DNA of 64,000 nucleotides from Geothrix sp. 21YS21S-4 (GCF_030845995.1 NZ_CP132719.1:2604001-2668000), one strand, 5' to 3'. Positions 7,781 to 16,829 are shown, numbered from the stretch's first letter. The notes: generated from the letters alone by a model not told the origin. A program made the numbers and translations.

Positions 7781-9142
7781 TCAACTCTGCTTCTGCAGCC
7801 AGCGGTTGTAGATCCACAGGCTGAGCGCGCTGCCGAGGCCGAAGAGGGTGAGGATGATCCAGCCGGTGGCGGCGGCTTTGGAATCCAGCTTCAGGAGGCC
7901 GTCCGCCTGCTTTTCCGCGCCGGCGCACATCACGCGGTTGAACAGCCACGCGCCCGCGGGGCCGCCCACCAGGCTGCCGATGGCCATGGGCAGGTTGGCG
8001 TAGCCGAGGAACAGGCCCTCCTGGCCCTTGGGCGCGAGGGAGCCGAGGTACTCGTAGAGGCGGCTGGAGGCGAACAGCTCTCCGAAGGCGATCAGCGCCA
8101 CCGTCAGGATGATGAACAGGCTGCCGACGGGCAGGAGGACGCCGGCCGTCACGCCCCCGGCCATGAACAGGGGCGCCACGTTGATGAGCATGGAGAGGCC
8201 GATGATCACCGTGCCCACGATGATGGATTTGATGGGCGGCAGCTTCCCGAACAACTTCGTGATGAGCAGCTGGAACACGACGATGGTGATGGGGTTGGCC
8301 ATGGTGTAGAGGTCCATGGCGGGGCTCAGCTCCACGGTCTTCTTCACGTAGAGGGGCAGGACGTTGTAGACCTGGTTGTAGATGAAGTAGAAGCCGCTGC
8401 TCACCAGCATGAACATCGTGAAGCGGCCGCTCCGCAGCACCTTGAAGATGCCGAGGAGAACCTCTCCCACCGTGCGCTTGGGTTTGGCGGGATCCACGGC
8501 GGGCTCGGGATCGCGGTAGAGGAGCAGGACCACGAGGAAGGCCAGGACGGCCGCCACCATCGACACGATGAAGATGGTGTCGAGCTTCCCCAGTTTCGTG
8601 CGCACGAAGAAGGCCGTGAGGCGGCCGAACACGCTGCCGACGTTGATCACCATGTAGAAGATCGCGAAGGCCAGCGTCGCCTTGCCCATGTGCGTGCGCT
8701 GCACGGTGCCCGCGATGCAGGGCTTCACGAAGGAACCGCCGATTCCCACCAGCAGGATCGCCAGCGCCACAGGCACCATCACGCCCGCGCCCGCGGTGAC
8801 GTCCTTTCCGGCCTGGAGCGCGAGGACATGCCCGCCGAACCACACCGGATAGCCCATCAGGAAGTAGCCGCCCACCAGCAGGACGCAGGCCATCAGGAGG
8901 CTGCGGCGGAAGCCGATCTGATCCGCGATGGTCCCGCTCAGGATGGGAAGGAAGTAGACGAGGAACCAGAGGATCCCGTTGAGGGTGCTGGGCCAGTAGT
9001 CGCCGAGGCCCAGCCGGCCCAGGTAGATGACGATGAAGCTGGCCATCGAGTAGTAGGCCGCGCGTTCGAACAATTCCGTAACATTCGCGTTCCAATAAGT
9101 CGCGGGAAAGGCATATTTCCCACCGGCGGATGGCTGGCTCAT
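7781..9142 (-). CDS. POT/PTR2-type peptide:H+ symporter (MFS)
   Basis: Inner-membrane transporter of 453 residues with about 12-14 hydrophobic helices. The first helix carries the proton-dependent oligopeptide transporter signature ExxERxxYY (ELFERAAYYSM), which argues for uptake of di- and tripeptides or related nitrogen compounds by proton symport. Further matches to the family are the helix 4-5 region GIGGSFVKPCIAGTVQ and NVGSVFGRLTAFF. The start at 9142 has GAGG five bases upstream. The gene lies ahead of hmgA on the same strand, which fits a role in feeding amino-acid catabolism, but co-transcription is not proven. The C-terminal half is divergent from model POT proteins. Confidence 0.82.
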   Translation of the reverse strand: MSQPSAGGKYAFPATYWNANVTELFERAAYYSMASFIVIYLGRLGLGDYWPSTLNGILWFLVYFLPILSGTIADQIGFRRSLLMACVLLVGGYFLMGYPVWFGGHVLALQAGKDVTAGAGVMVPVALAILLVGIGGSFVKPCIAGTVQRTHMGKATLAFAIFYMVINVGSVFGRLTAFFVRTKLGKLDTIFIVSMVAAVLAFLVVLLLYRDPEPAVDPAKPKRTVGEVLLGIFKVLRSGRFTMFMLVSSGFYFIYNQVYNVLPLYVKKTVELSPAMDLYTMANPITIVVFQLLITKLFGKLPPIKSIIVGTVIIGLSMLINVAPLFMAGGVTAGVLLPVGSLFIILTVALIAFGELFASSRLYEYLGSLAPKGQEGLFLGYANLPMAIGSLVGGPAGAWLFNRVMCAGAEKQADGLLKLDSKAAATGWIILTLFGLGSALSLWIYNRWLQKQS

Positions 9143-9262
9143 GGCTACCTCGAGGTCACGCCAAAGTGTGGCATGAGTTTTCCACAACCCCGCATGGGGG
9201 CTCACGTTCCGCACGAAGGTGCCGAACAGAAAGTCATCTTCGCTCCCCCGCCGGCGAGATTG

Positions 9263-9276
9263 AGGTCGATCGACCT
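9263..9276. promoter_or_regulatory. 14-bp perfect palindrome in the leader of the barrel-protein gene
   Basis: AGGTCGATCGACCT is a perfect palindrome that ends two bases before the ribosome site GGAGG (9278-9282) of the gene starting at 9287. It could be an operator or an mRNA hairpin next to the ribosome site. Palindromes of this length are uncommon by chance but the function is inferred. Confidence 0.4.
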
Positions 9277-9286
9277 TGGAGGTTCC

Positions 9287-10507
9287 ATGCTTCGACGTTT
9301 CCCTTCGACCCGCGCCCTGCCGCCGGCCCTGCTGTGCCTCACGGCGCTGGCGGCCTCCGCCCAGGAGACGTCCTTCAAATTCCGCGGATTCGGCACCCTG
9401 GCCGCCACGCATTCCAGCGAGAAGAACGCGGACTTCACGTCGAACTTCTCCCAGCCGAACGGCCCGGGATTCACGCGCTCCGTGGACTTCGGCGTGGATT
9501 CGCACGTGGGCCTCCAACTGGACGTGGCCCTGCCCGCCCAGTTCAGCGCGGCGGTCCAGGTGATCTCCGAGCGGCGCTACGACAAGACCTTCGAGCCCTA
9601 CATCAACATGGCGCACCTCAAGTACCAGGCCCTTCCCGGGCTGGCGTTCCGCGCGGGCCGGATGCCGTTTTCCGCCTACCTCATCTCCGACTATCAGAAG
9701 GTGGGCTACTCCACGCCCTGGGTACGGCCGCCGGTGGAGGTCTACCAGTTCAATCCCCTGACCTTCTTCGACGGCGCCGACATCCTGTGGAAACAGCAGG
9801 TCGGCTCAGTGGCCCTTTCCGGCCAGTTGCTGGCGGGCACCACCGAAGCCAAGGTCCCCCTCGCGGGCGGCACCGCCACCTTCAAGGGCAAGGACGCGAT
9901 GGCCGCCAACGTCACTGCCGAGGTCGGCCACGCCACTTTCCGGGCCTTCTACCTCCAGATGAAGGGCACCGTCGACAGCGCGGCTCTCGACGGCCCTGCG
10001 GGGCCCTTCGCGCTGCTGCGCGGCCTGCCGCCTGCCTACGGAGGGAATGCCGCCCTCGCGGACCAGTACCAGGTCAAGGGCGACCGCATCACCTACGCCA
10101 GCGTGGGCTTCAACTACGATCCCGGCGATTGGTTCGTGATGGGGGAGGCCGCCCGCAACGCCGGCGACGAGAACATCCTGTTCCACACCACCGCGGGCTA
10201 CGTCACGGGCGGCTATCGGCTCCAGGCGTGGACCCCCTACCTCACCGTGGCCAAGAAGCGCACGGACTCCCCCACCACCAGCGCCAATCCCATCGCGAGG
10301 GCCCTGATCGTCGACAACGATCACGCCCAGAGCAGCGTGGGCGCGGGCCTCCGGTGGGACTTCGCCTCCAGCGCGGACCTCAAGCTCCAATTCGATCGCG
10401 TGAACCAGCCGGCGGGTTCCACCGGAACGTTCGTCAATCGCCAACCGGCATTCCAACCGGGCGGCAGCTACAACCTGATCACCGCCACCCTCGACTTCGT
10501 GTTCTAA
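9287..10507 (+). CDS. Outer-membrane beta-barrel (porin-like) protein
   Basis: A 406-residue exported protein. Residues 1-24 form a signal peptide ending ALAASAQ. The rest alternates polar and hydrophobic residues as in a beta-barrel, with aromatic girdle residues, and finishes ATLDFVF, the terminal phenylalanine expected for BAM-dependent insertion. The start is fixed by GGAGG four bases ahead. Twelve bases separate it from the next gene, a small PstS-like periplasmic protein, so the pair is probably an operon for anion (perhaps phosphate or oxyanion) uptake. No recognised porin family can be assigned from motifs alone. Confidence 0.82.
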   Translation: MLRRFPSTRALPPALLCLTALAASAQETSFKFRGFGTLAATHSSEKNADFTSNFSQPNGPGFTRSVDFGVDSHVGLQLDVALPAQFSAAVQVISERRYDKTFEPYINMAHLKYQALPGLAFRAGRMPFSAYLISDYQKVGYSTPWVRPPVEVYQFNPLTFFDGADILWKQQVGSVALSGQLLAGTTEAKVPLAGGTATFKGKDAMAANVTAEVGHATFRAFYLQMKGTVDSAALDGPAGPFALLRGLPPAYGGNAALADQYQVKGDRITYASVGFNYDPGDWFVMGEAARNAGDENILFHTTAGYVTGGYRLQAWTPYLTVAKKRTDSPTTSANPIARALIVDNDHAQSSVGAGLRWDFASSADLKLQFDRVNQPAGSTGTFVNRQPAFQPGGSYNLITATLDFVF

Positions 10508-10519
10508 AGGGAGGAGCAG

Positions 10520-10939
10520 ATGACGATCCGATCCCTCGCCGGAATGGCCACCGCGATTCTCATCGGGGCCACCGCCCACGCCCAGGTGGTGGTCATCGTG
10601 TCCGCCAAGAACCCCATCTCCAAGCTGAGCCCCGACCAGATCGCGCCCATCTTCCTGGGGCAGGCGGTCACCTTCTACAACGGGGGGAAGGCCGAGCCCC
10701 TCGACCAGGCCGAAGGGTCCCCGCTGCGGGACGAGTTCTACCGCCAGTTGGCCGGGAAGAACGCTGCCCAGCTCAAGGCCCACTGGGCCAAGCAGACCTT
10801 CTCCGGAAAGGGCCAGCCCCCCAAGGCCCTCCTCACCAACGAGGAAGTCGTGAAGATGGTGGCCGAGAATCCCAAGTACATCGGCTACGTGAACAAGGCC
10901 GCCGTCAATGCCAGCGTGAAGGTGGTGTTCGGGCCCTGA
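10520..10939 (+). CDS. Small PstS-like periplasmic substrate-binding protein
   Basis: A 139-residue exported protein with signal peptide MTIRSLAGMATAILIGATAHA. The mature part resembles a single lobe of phosphate-type binding proteins (PBP_like family), with VVIVSAKNPISKLSPDQIAPIF, the loop GSPLRDEFYRQLAG, and the C-terminal AENPKYIGYVNKAAV. Full PstS proteins are more than twice as long, so this is a half-size relative. The ribosome site GGGAGGAG is strong. It follows the beta-barrel gene by 12 bases. The ligand is unknown; no ABC permease or ATPase gene is adjacent. Confidence 0.8.
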   Translation: MTIRSLAGMATAILIGATAHAQVVVIVSAKNPISKLSPDQIAPIFLGQAVTFYNGGKAEPLDQAEGSPLRDEFYRQLAGKNAAQLKAHWAKQTFSGKGQPPKALLTNEEVVKMVAENPKYIGYVNKAAVNASVKVVFGP

Positions 10940-10942
10940 GCC

Positions 10943-11329
10943 TCAGCGGAGTTCCGCGCCCCGCTCCGCCAGCAGTTCGCGGAGGACGGAGCGGTGGCAG
11001 CGGGCCTCGTCCTCGCAGTAGCAGCCCACCGCCAGATCCGTCCGGTGCGACAGCGCGGCGAGGAGATCCAGCAGCCGGGCCCGTTCCGGCTGGGCCATCT
11101 CCGCGCGGTATTTCTTCCTGAAGGCGGCCCAGTCGCGGTCGCTGGCGGCGGCCTGGGCCTCCTTCACCAGCCCCTCGCTGGGGGCCGCCTCCGGCATCCA
11201 CAGGTCGTAGAAATCGCGGGCGGCGAACTCCGCCTTGGGAACGCCCCGGGGCGGGCGGCGCACCGTCCCCAGCCGGAGCCCCTCCCCCGGTTCCCTCGGA
11301 CTGCCCAGGCGCACCACGCGGACGGCCAC
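10943..11329 (-). CDS. DUF488 family protein
   Basis: A 128-residue cytosolic protein of the DUF488 family, whose biochemical role is not established. The family signature lies at the C-terminus, CYCEDEARCHRSVL, with paired cysteines and a histidine that may bind metal or act catalytically; the central FYDLWMPEAAPSEGLV also fits. The GTG start at 11329 is supported by GAGGAGG four bases ahead. It is convergent with the PstS-like gene (three bases between the stops) and divergent from pruA. Confidence 0.85.
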   Translation of the reverse strand: MAVRVVRLGSPREPGEGLRLGTVRRPPRGVPKAEFAARDFYDLWMPEAAPSEGLVKEAQAAASDRDWAAFRKKYRAEMAQPERARLLDLLAALSHRTDLAVGCYCEDEARCHRSVLRELLAERGAELR

Positions 11330-11398
11330 GGTTCCTCCTCGCAAGCGGTCCCTTAGGATTCCCCTCCGGTCCGGAATCCGTCCAGGGGCATGGCGTTT

Positions 11399-11413
11399 TT
11401 GACAATGCGTCAA
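11399..11413. promoter_or_regulatory. Inverted repeat TTGAC-N5-GTCAA upstream of pruA
   Basis: TTGACAATGCGTCAA forms five-base arms around a five-base centre in the 201-base divergent interval between the DUF488 gene and pruA. TTGACA could also be a -35 box, but no -10 box lies at 16-18 bases. An operator is a possible reading. Confidence 0.3.
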
Positions 11414-11530
11414 GCCCGTATCCGCCCTCGGCGGAGGCGAAAGCGGGATTCGGCGTCCAACCCCACCCGCCGGTATTCTGGATGGATGCCGGCACGGCCG
11501 ACCCGCTCCGCCGGAAGGAGATTCCATCCC

Positions 11531-13162
11531 ATGTCCAATGCCATCTTCAGCCTGCCCACCCCCCACAACGAGCCCATCCTCTCCTACGCCCCCGGCTCGA
11601 AGGAACGCGCCCTCCTCAAGGCCGAACTGGAGCGCCAGTCCGCGGTGGAGCTGGACATTCCCCTGATCATCGGCGGGAAGGAAGTCCGCACGGGCCGCAC
11701 CAAGGCCGCCGTCTGCCCCCACGACCACCAGCACGTCCTGGCCCGCTACCACGAGGCCGGCGAGACCGAAGTGCGCATGGCCATCGACGCCGCCATGGCC
11801 GCCAAGAAGGACTGGGAAGCCACGCCCTGGGAGGACCGCGCCGCCGTCTTCCACAAGGCCGCCAGCCTGATCTCCTCCAAGTACCGCTACATCCTGAACG
11901 CCGCGACCATGCTGGGCCAGTCGAAGAGCGCCTTCCAGGCGGAGATCGACAGCACCTGCGAAGCGGCGGACTTCTTCCGGTTCAACACGAAGTTCATGGA
12001 AGAGATCTATCGGCAGCAGCCCCAGTCCGATCCCCAGGTCTGGAACCGGATGCAGTTCCGCGCGCTGGAAGGCTTCGTGTTCGCGGTGACGCCCTTCAAC
12101 TTCACCGCCATCGCCGCCAACCTGCCCACGGCCCCCGCCATGATGGGCAACACCGTGGTGTGGAAGCCGGCGTCGACTTCCGTGGTGTCCAACTACTACC
12201 TCATGCAGCTCTACAAGGAAGCGGGCCTCCCCGACGGCGTGATCAACTTCCTGCCCGGCCGCGGCTCCATGATCGGCAAGCTGGTGATCGAGGATCCCAA
12301 CCTCGCGGGCCTCCACTTCACCGGCTCCACGGGCGTGTTCAACGACATGTGGAAGACCATCGGGAACAACCTGGACCGCTACCGCGCCTATCCCCGCCTG
12401 GTGGGCGAGACCGGCGGGAAGGACTACATCTTCGTCCACGCCAGCGCCGACGTCGAAGCCGCCGCCTCCGCCATCGTCCGCGCCGGATTCGAGTACCAGG
12501 GCCAGAAGTGCTCCGCCTGTTCCCGCGTCTACGCGCCCGCTTCGCTGTGGGCCGAGCTGAAGAAGCGGGTGCTGGAGCTGATGGCCGGCATCCGCATGGG
12601 TGACGTCCGCGACTTCCGCAACTTCTTCAACGCCGTCATCGACGAGCCCGCCTTCGACAGCACGATGAAGTACATCGAGCTGGCGAAGCAGGCGCCGGAC
12701 GCCGAGATCCTGGTGGGCGGCAAGGGCGACAAGTCCAAGGGCTACTTCATCGAGCCCACCATCATCCTCACCACCAACCCCAAGTTCGTGAGCATGGAAG
12801 AGGAGATCTTCGCGCCCGTCGTCACCGTCTACGTCTACGACGACGCGAAGCTGGACGAGACCCTGCGCCTCCTGGACGAGACCTCGCCCTACGCCCTGAC
12901 CGGCGCGATCTTCGCGACCGACCGCTACGTGATCAACCACCTGACCGAGGCCCTGGCCAACAGCGCGGGGAACTTCTACATCAACGACAAGTGCACCGGC
13001 GCCGTGGTCGGCCACCAGCCCTTCGGCGGGGCCCGCACCTCGGGCACCAACGACAAGGCCGGCAGCTTCCTCAACCTGGTGCGCTGGACCTCCCCGCGCA
13101 CCATCAAGGAGAGCTTCACGCCCCCCTACGACCTGAGGTTCCCCTTCCTCGAAGCGGAATAG
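11531..13162 (+). CDS. pruA: L-glutamate gamma-semialdehyde (1-pyrroline-5-carboxylate) dehydrogenase
   Basis: NAD-dependent aldehyde dehydrogenase that oxidises glutamate semialdehyde to glutamate, the last step of proline and arginine/ornithine catabolism. At 543 residues it matches the stand-alone, ALDH4A1-like form rather than the fused bacterial PutA. The catalytic cysteine lies in YQGQKCSACSRVY, the general-base glutamate in LVGETGGKDY, and the Rossmann region holds TPFNFTAIAANLPTAP. ATG 11531 begins the conserved N-terminus and has AAGGAG ten bases upstream. No proline dehydrogenase gene is adjacent. A strong terminator follows at 13179-13212. Confidence 0.93.
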   Translation: MSNAIFSLPTPHNEPILSYAPGSKERALLKAELERQSAVELDIPLIIGGKEVRTGRTKAAVCPHDHQHVLARYHEAGETEVRMAIDAAMAAKKDWEATPWEDRAAVFHKAASLISSKYRYILNAATMLGQSKSAFQAEIDSTCEAADFFRFNTKFMEEIYRQQPQSDPQVWNRMQFRALEGFVFAVTPFNFTAIAANLPTAPAMMGNTVVWKPASTSVVSNYYLMQLYKEAGLPDGVINFLPGRGSMIGKLVIEDPNLAGLHFTGSTGVFNDMWKTIGNNLDRYRAYPRLVGETGGKDYIFVHASADVEAAASAIVRAGFEYQGQKCSACSRVYAPASLWAELKKRVLELMAGIRMGDVRDFRNFFNAVIDEPAFDSTMKYIELAKQAPDAEILVGGKGDKSKGYFIEPTIILTTNPKFVSMEEEIFAPVVTVYVYDDAKLDETLRLLDETSPYALTGAIFATDRYVINHLTEALANSAGNFYINDKCTGAVVGHQPFGGARTSGTNDKAGSFLNLVRWTSPRTIKESFTPPYDLRFPFLEAE

Positions 13163-13178
13163 GCTTCCCCCGTCCCTC

Positions 13179-13212
13179 GGAGCCTCCGGAATCCCACAAT
13201 TCCGGAGGCTCC
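13179..13212 (+). terminator. Terminator hairpin after pruA
   Basis: Perfect 14-bp stem GGAGCCTCCGGAAT with its complement around the loop CCCACA, seventeen bases after the pruA stop. No long T tract follows. Confidence 0.7.
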
Positions 13213-13282
13213 TGGAATGCCGGGTCCAAAAGACAAGGATCACCGCCAATCCCCACAGGCGATCAAGGCCAGGGTTTTCTTT

Positions 13283-13356
13283 TCACCACCAAGGCACCAA
13301 GAAAAGCTCTACTTCCTGGGGATGCCTTCTTGGTGCCCTTCGCGTCTTGGTGGTGA
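13283..13356. repeat. Gene-less relative of the TIR element, copy A (degenerate hairpin)
   Basis: The outer arms TCACCACCAAG (from 13283) and CTTGGTGGTGA (13346-13356) match the ends of the 456-bp element at 31497-31952; the next part, GGCACCAAG, is also shared. An eight-base insertion (CTTCGCGT) breaks the right arm. It lies between the convergent ends of pruA and a histidine kinase gene. Directly beyond it, 13384-13440 holds a second imperfect hairpin made of the related words CAAGACGCCAAGA and TCTTGGCGCTCTTGGCGGTG. Together they look like decayed small mobile or REP-type sequences. Confidence 0.7.
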
Positions 13357-13456
13357 TCCTTATTTTTTGAATGAAAAGGAGTACAAGACGCCAAGAAGAC
13401 AAAGACAGGGTTTTTGCAGGTCTTGGCGCTCTTGGCGGTGAAAAAAAAATTGGATG

Positions 13457-15226
13457 TCAGGCGCGCTCGAGCATCAGCCCTTCGGCGGAGGACATCAGCG
13501 GCAGGAAGATGCTGAACCGCGATCCCTTGCCGGGTTCGCTGGCCACTTCCAGCCGGCCGCCGCCCTCCTCCACGAGGGCCCGGAGGGAGGGCAGGCCCAG
13601 GCCCGTCCCCTTGCCCAGGGGCTTGGTGGTGAAGAAGGGATCGAAGATCCGCTCCAGGACTTCCGGCGTCATGCCGGTCCCGGAATCGGCCACGTCGATC
13701 TTCGCCACATCGCGCTCGGGAGCGGGAGCCGCCCGGATGGTGAGGCGGCCGCCGGCGGGCATGGCGTCGCGGGCGTTGGCCACCAGGTTCACCAGCATCT
13801 GCTCCAGCCGGGGACGGGAGCTGAGGACCACCAGGGCTTCCTCGGCGGGCACCTCGATGAGCAGTTCCACCGTCCGGGGGAGGATCATCCGCAGGGTCGT
13901 CTCCATGTCCCGCAGCTCCCAGGTCAGATCCGTAGGCGCGACCTCTTCCGCTTCCCGGCGCACGAACCGCATCAGCCGGCCCGTGAGATCCGCCGCCCGC
14001 TCCGCGGTCACGGTGATCCGGGAGAGGTCCGCCAGGGCCGGCGGGCGGCCGCTCTCCAGGTTGAGGACGGCCATCTCGGCGGCGCTCTTCATGACGCTGA
14101 GGAGGTTGTTCAGGTCGTGGGCCAAGCCCGCGCCCATCAGCGCCAGGGTGTTCAGGCGCTCGGTGCGGAGCAGCGCCTCCTGGGCCTCCTCCAGAGCCTC
14201 GGTCCGCTGGCGGACCCGGTCCTCCAGGGTCGCGCGGGCGGCCCGCAGGTCCCGAATGGCCTGGAGCTGCCGCAGCAGCAGGAGCGCCACGATGGCGAGG
14301 AAGATCCCGAAAGCGCCCCGCAGCAGCTCCATGGACGCCCCGGGCAGCAGGACGCCGAGAACCCCCATCGCCACCACGATGGGCAGGTAGGGGAACAGGT
14401 CTTCCACCTTGCGTTCCACGGGCCGGGGGTTCTCCACCCAGGACCAGGCCGCCAGGCCCTGGAAGAGGGGAATGCCCCCCGCCACGACGATCCAGCCCGC
14501 TGCCGCCGGCACGGGCGGAAGGCCCGCCAGGGTCCAGCAGGACAGGCTGGCGAGCCACGCCAGGGCCGAGCCCCCCAGCCACCGGAGGGGCGCGATGGTC
14601 CGCCCTGCGCGGCCCGACACCATGAAGATGAGGCCCCCGCCCAGCAGGGCGGCGTTCAGGTAGGCCGCCATCACCCGCAGGCCCATCCCCTGGACCGAGG
14701 CCCGCAGGGAGCCCTGGACGCCCATCATCCAGAGCAGGAAGAGCACAGCCCCCGCGAACAGCAGGCCATCCAGCGCGCGCCGCCGGAAGGCCTTCGCCTG
14801 CTCCGCCTCCTTGGGGAAGCTGAGGACGCCCGCGAGCCCCAGGATGCCGGTGGCGGCGCTCAGGAGGCTGACGACGGATGAGGCCGCGGGAAGGTGCCGC
14901 CCTCCACTCAGGAAGGTCACGAGGAGGTTGGGGATTTCCAGAAAGCTGGCGACCGCCAGGAGGGTCCAGGCGGGACGTTCGGCCCCCTCCGTCCGCCATG
15001 CGCGGTACGCGAGGCTGGCGGTGGCCAGGACCTCCAGCAGCATGTAGCTGAGGGGCCAGACCTGGACGCGGCGCTCGGGAGATTGGGTCAGGTGCAGCAG
15101 GGCCAACAGGATCCACGTCCCCACCAGCACGCCCCGGGCCACCCACACCGCGGACACATCCCGGGTTCCGGGGCCGAGGGCCCCGGAACGCTCCGGAAGG
15201 GAAAGGGGGGACGGGGGCCCGGGCAA
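13457..15226 (-). CDS. Membrane-bound sensor histidine kinase
   Basis: Inner-membrane histidine kinase of about 589 residues. Residues 25-340 hold eight or more hydrophobic segments with no recognised ligand domain. A coiled-coil (LEDRVRQRTEALEEAQEALL) leads to the dimerisation domain with acceptor histidine in GAGLAHDLNNLLSVM, then the ATPase domain with NLVANARDAM (N-box), DSGTGM (G1) and GKGTGLGLPSL (G2). The first plausible start is TTG 15226, seven bases after GAGG; a GTG about 25 codons later, at the first helix, is an alternative. No regulator gene is adjacent, so it is an orphan. Confidence 0.88.
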   Translation of the reverse strand: MPGPPSPLSLPERSGALGPGTRDVSAVWVARGVLVGTWILLALLHLTQSPERRVQVWPLSYMLLEVLATASLAYRAWRTEGAERPAWTLLAVASFLEIPNLLVTFLSGGRHLPAASSVVSLLSAATGILGLAGVLSFPKEAEQAKAFRRRALDGLLFAGAVLFLLWMMGVQGSLRASVQGMGLRVMAAYLNAALLGGGLIFMVSGRAGRTIAPLRWLGGSALAWLASLSCWTLAGLPPVPAAAGWIVVAGGIPLFQGLAAWSWVENPRPVERKVEDLFPYLPIVVAMGVLGVLLPGASMELLRGAFGIFLAIVALLLLRQLQAIRDLRAARATLEDRVRQRTEALEEAQEALLRTERLNTLALMGAGLAHDLNNLLSVMKSAAEMAVLNLESGRPPALADLSRITVTAERAADLTGRLMRFVRREAEEVAPTDLTWELRDMETTLRMILPRTVELLIEVPAEEALVVLSSRPRLEQMLVNLVANARDAMPAGGRLTIRAAPAPERDVAKIDVADSGTGMTPEVLERIFDPFFTTKPLGKGTGLGLPSLRALVEEGGGRLEVASEPGKGSRFSIFLPLMSSAEGLMLERA

Positions 15227-15314
15227 AAGGGGGCCTCGCAGAAAGGGTGTTCCAGAGCTTACCCGGGAATCTCCTAAGGGAAAGCCCCCATCCGCAGGGA
15301 AAACCCCGGTCCGC

Positions 15315-16829
15315 TCAGATGTCGAGCGTGATCCCCTGGGCCAGCTCCACCCGGCCGCTGAAGTTGATGGCGCTGGTCTGCCGGCGCATGTAGGCCTTCC
15401 ACGCGTCGGACCCGCTCTCGCGGCCGCCGCCGGTCTCCTTCTCGCCGCCGAAGGCCCCGCCGATCTCGGCGCCGCTGGTGCCGGTGTTCACGTTGGCCAG
15501 GCCGCAGTCGCTGCCCGCGGCGGACAGGAACAGTTCGCTCTCCCGCTGGTCGTTGGTGATGATGGCGCTGGAGAGGCCCTGGGGCACGCCGTTCTGGAGG
15601 GCGATGGCCTCCTCGATGGTGCGGTAGGGCATCAGGTAGAGGACGGGCGCGAAGGTCTCCTCCTGGACGATGGGGAGGTTGCCCTTCACTTCGGCGATGC
15701 AGGGGGTGATGTAGCACCCGCCGGCGTGGGGGAGCTTCTCGCCGCCGCTGAGGATCGTCCCACCCTGGGCCTTCACGGTCTCGATGGCGGCCAGCATGGT
15801 GTCCACCGCGCCGCGGTCGACGAGGGGGCCCATGAGGTACTTGTCCTCGCGGGGATCGCCGATAGGCGTCTTCTTGTACAGCTCCAGCAGGCGGTCGCGG
15901 AAGGTCGCGTAGATGGAATCGTGGATGATGACCCGGCGGGTGGAGGTGCAGCGCTGGCCGGAGGTTCCGATGGCGCCGAAGTAGATGGAGCGCAGCGCGA
16001 TGTCCAGATCGCCCTTCTCGCTGACGATCACCGCGCCGTTGCCGCCCAGTTCCAGGATGTGGCGCCCGAAGCGCTCCTGGACCAGCTTGCCGACGTGGCG
16101 TCCGCCGGGGACGGAGCCGGTGTAGGACACCAGGGCCACGCGGGGATCGGTGTTGATCAGGTCCCCGATGTCGCTGCCCTTCCCGATGGCGAGGCTGCAG
16201 ATGGCGGGATCGTAGCCGAAGTCGCGCAGGACCTTCTCGGCGATCTTCGTGCAGGCGAGGGCCGTCAGCGGCGTCTTGGAGGACGGCTTCCACAGCACCG
16301 TGTCGCCGCAGACGAGGGCCAGCGCCGTGTTCCAGCTCCACACCGCCACGGGGAAGTTGAAGGCCGTGATCACGCCCACCACGCCGAGGGGATGCCACTG
16401 CTCCTGCAGGCGGTGCTGGCGGCGCTCGCTGGGCATGGTGAGCCCGTAGAGCTGGCGGGAGAGGCCCACCGCGAAATCGCAGATGTCGATCATCTCCTGG
16501 ACCTCGCCCAGGCCCTCGCGCAGGGTCTTGCCCATCTCCACGGTCACCAGCTCGGCCAGGGCGGCCTTGTTCCGGCGGAGCTCGTCGCCCAGGGCCTTCA
16601 CCACCTCGCCGCGCTTGGGCGCTGGCACCAGCCGCCACGAATCGAACGCCGCGTGGCAGCGGCTGAGGATCCCATCGAATTCCTCGGCGGTGACGTTCAC
16701 CACGTCCGCCAGGGTCTTGCCATCGATCGGAGAAACGGCGGGCTGCGCCTTCCCCGTGCCCAGCCACGCGCCGGCGAATCCCCCCGGATTCGATTCCGAC
16801 AGCCCGAGCAGCGAAAGGGTCTTTTCCAT
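15315..16829 (-). CDS. ALDH7-type aldehyde dehydrogenase (aminoadipate semialdehyde dehydrogenase-like)
   Basis: NAD(P)-dependent aldehyde dehydrogenase of 504 residues. The overall pattern matches the ALDH7/antiquitin group, which oxidises alpha-aminoadipic semialdehyde in lysine breakdown. The catalytic cysteine is in GTSGQRCTSTRR, the glutamate in HILELGGNGAVIV, and the group-typical C-terminus FGGEKETGGGRESGSDAWK is present. It is a single gene, divergent from a LysR-type regulator 82 bases away, whose operator-like palindromes lie between the two; the regulator probably controls it. No lysine aminotransferase gene is adjacent, so substrate is inferred from family. Confidence 0.88.
   Translation of the reverse strand: MEKTLSLLGLSESNPGGFAGAWLGTGKAQPAVSPIDGKTLADVVNVTAEEFDGILSRCHAAFDSWRLVPAPKRGEVVKALGDELRRNKAALAELVTVEMGKTLREGLGEVQEMIDICDFAVGLSRQLYGLTMPSERRQHRLQEQWHPLGVVGVITAFNFPVAVWSWNTALALVCGDTVLWKPSSKTPLTALACTKIAEKVLRDFGYDPAICSLAIGKGSDIGDLINTDPRVALVSYTGSVPGGRHVGKLVQERFGRHILELGGNGAVIVSEKGDLDIALRSIYFGAIGTSGQRCTSTRRVIIHDSIYATFRDRLLELYKKTPIGDPREDKYLMGPLVDRGAVDTMLAAIETVKAQGGTILSGGEKLPHAGGCYITPCIAEVKGNLPIVQEETFAPVLYLMPYRTIEEAIALQNGVPQGLSSAIITNDQRESELFLSAAGSDCGLANVNTGTSGAEIGGAFGGEKETGGGRESGSDAWKAYMRRQTSAINFSGRVELAQGITLDI

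Noticed and set aside
8690-10507. A longer 605-codon form of the beta-barrel gene
   Set aside because: The extra 199 residues are antisense to the transporter gene; the signal peptide and GGAGG place the start at 9287.
11399-11424. Sigma-70 promoter with TTGACA and TATCCG before pruA
   Set aside because: The spacer is only 14 bases, too short; kept only as a possible operator.
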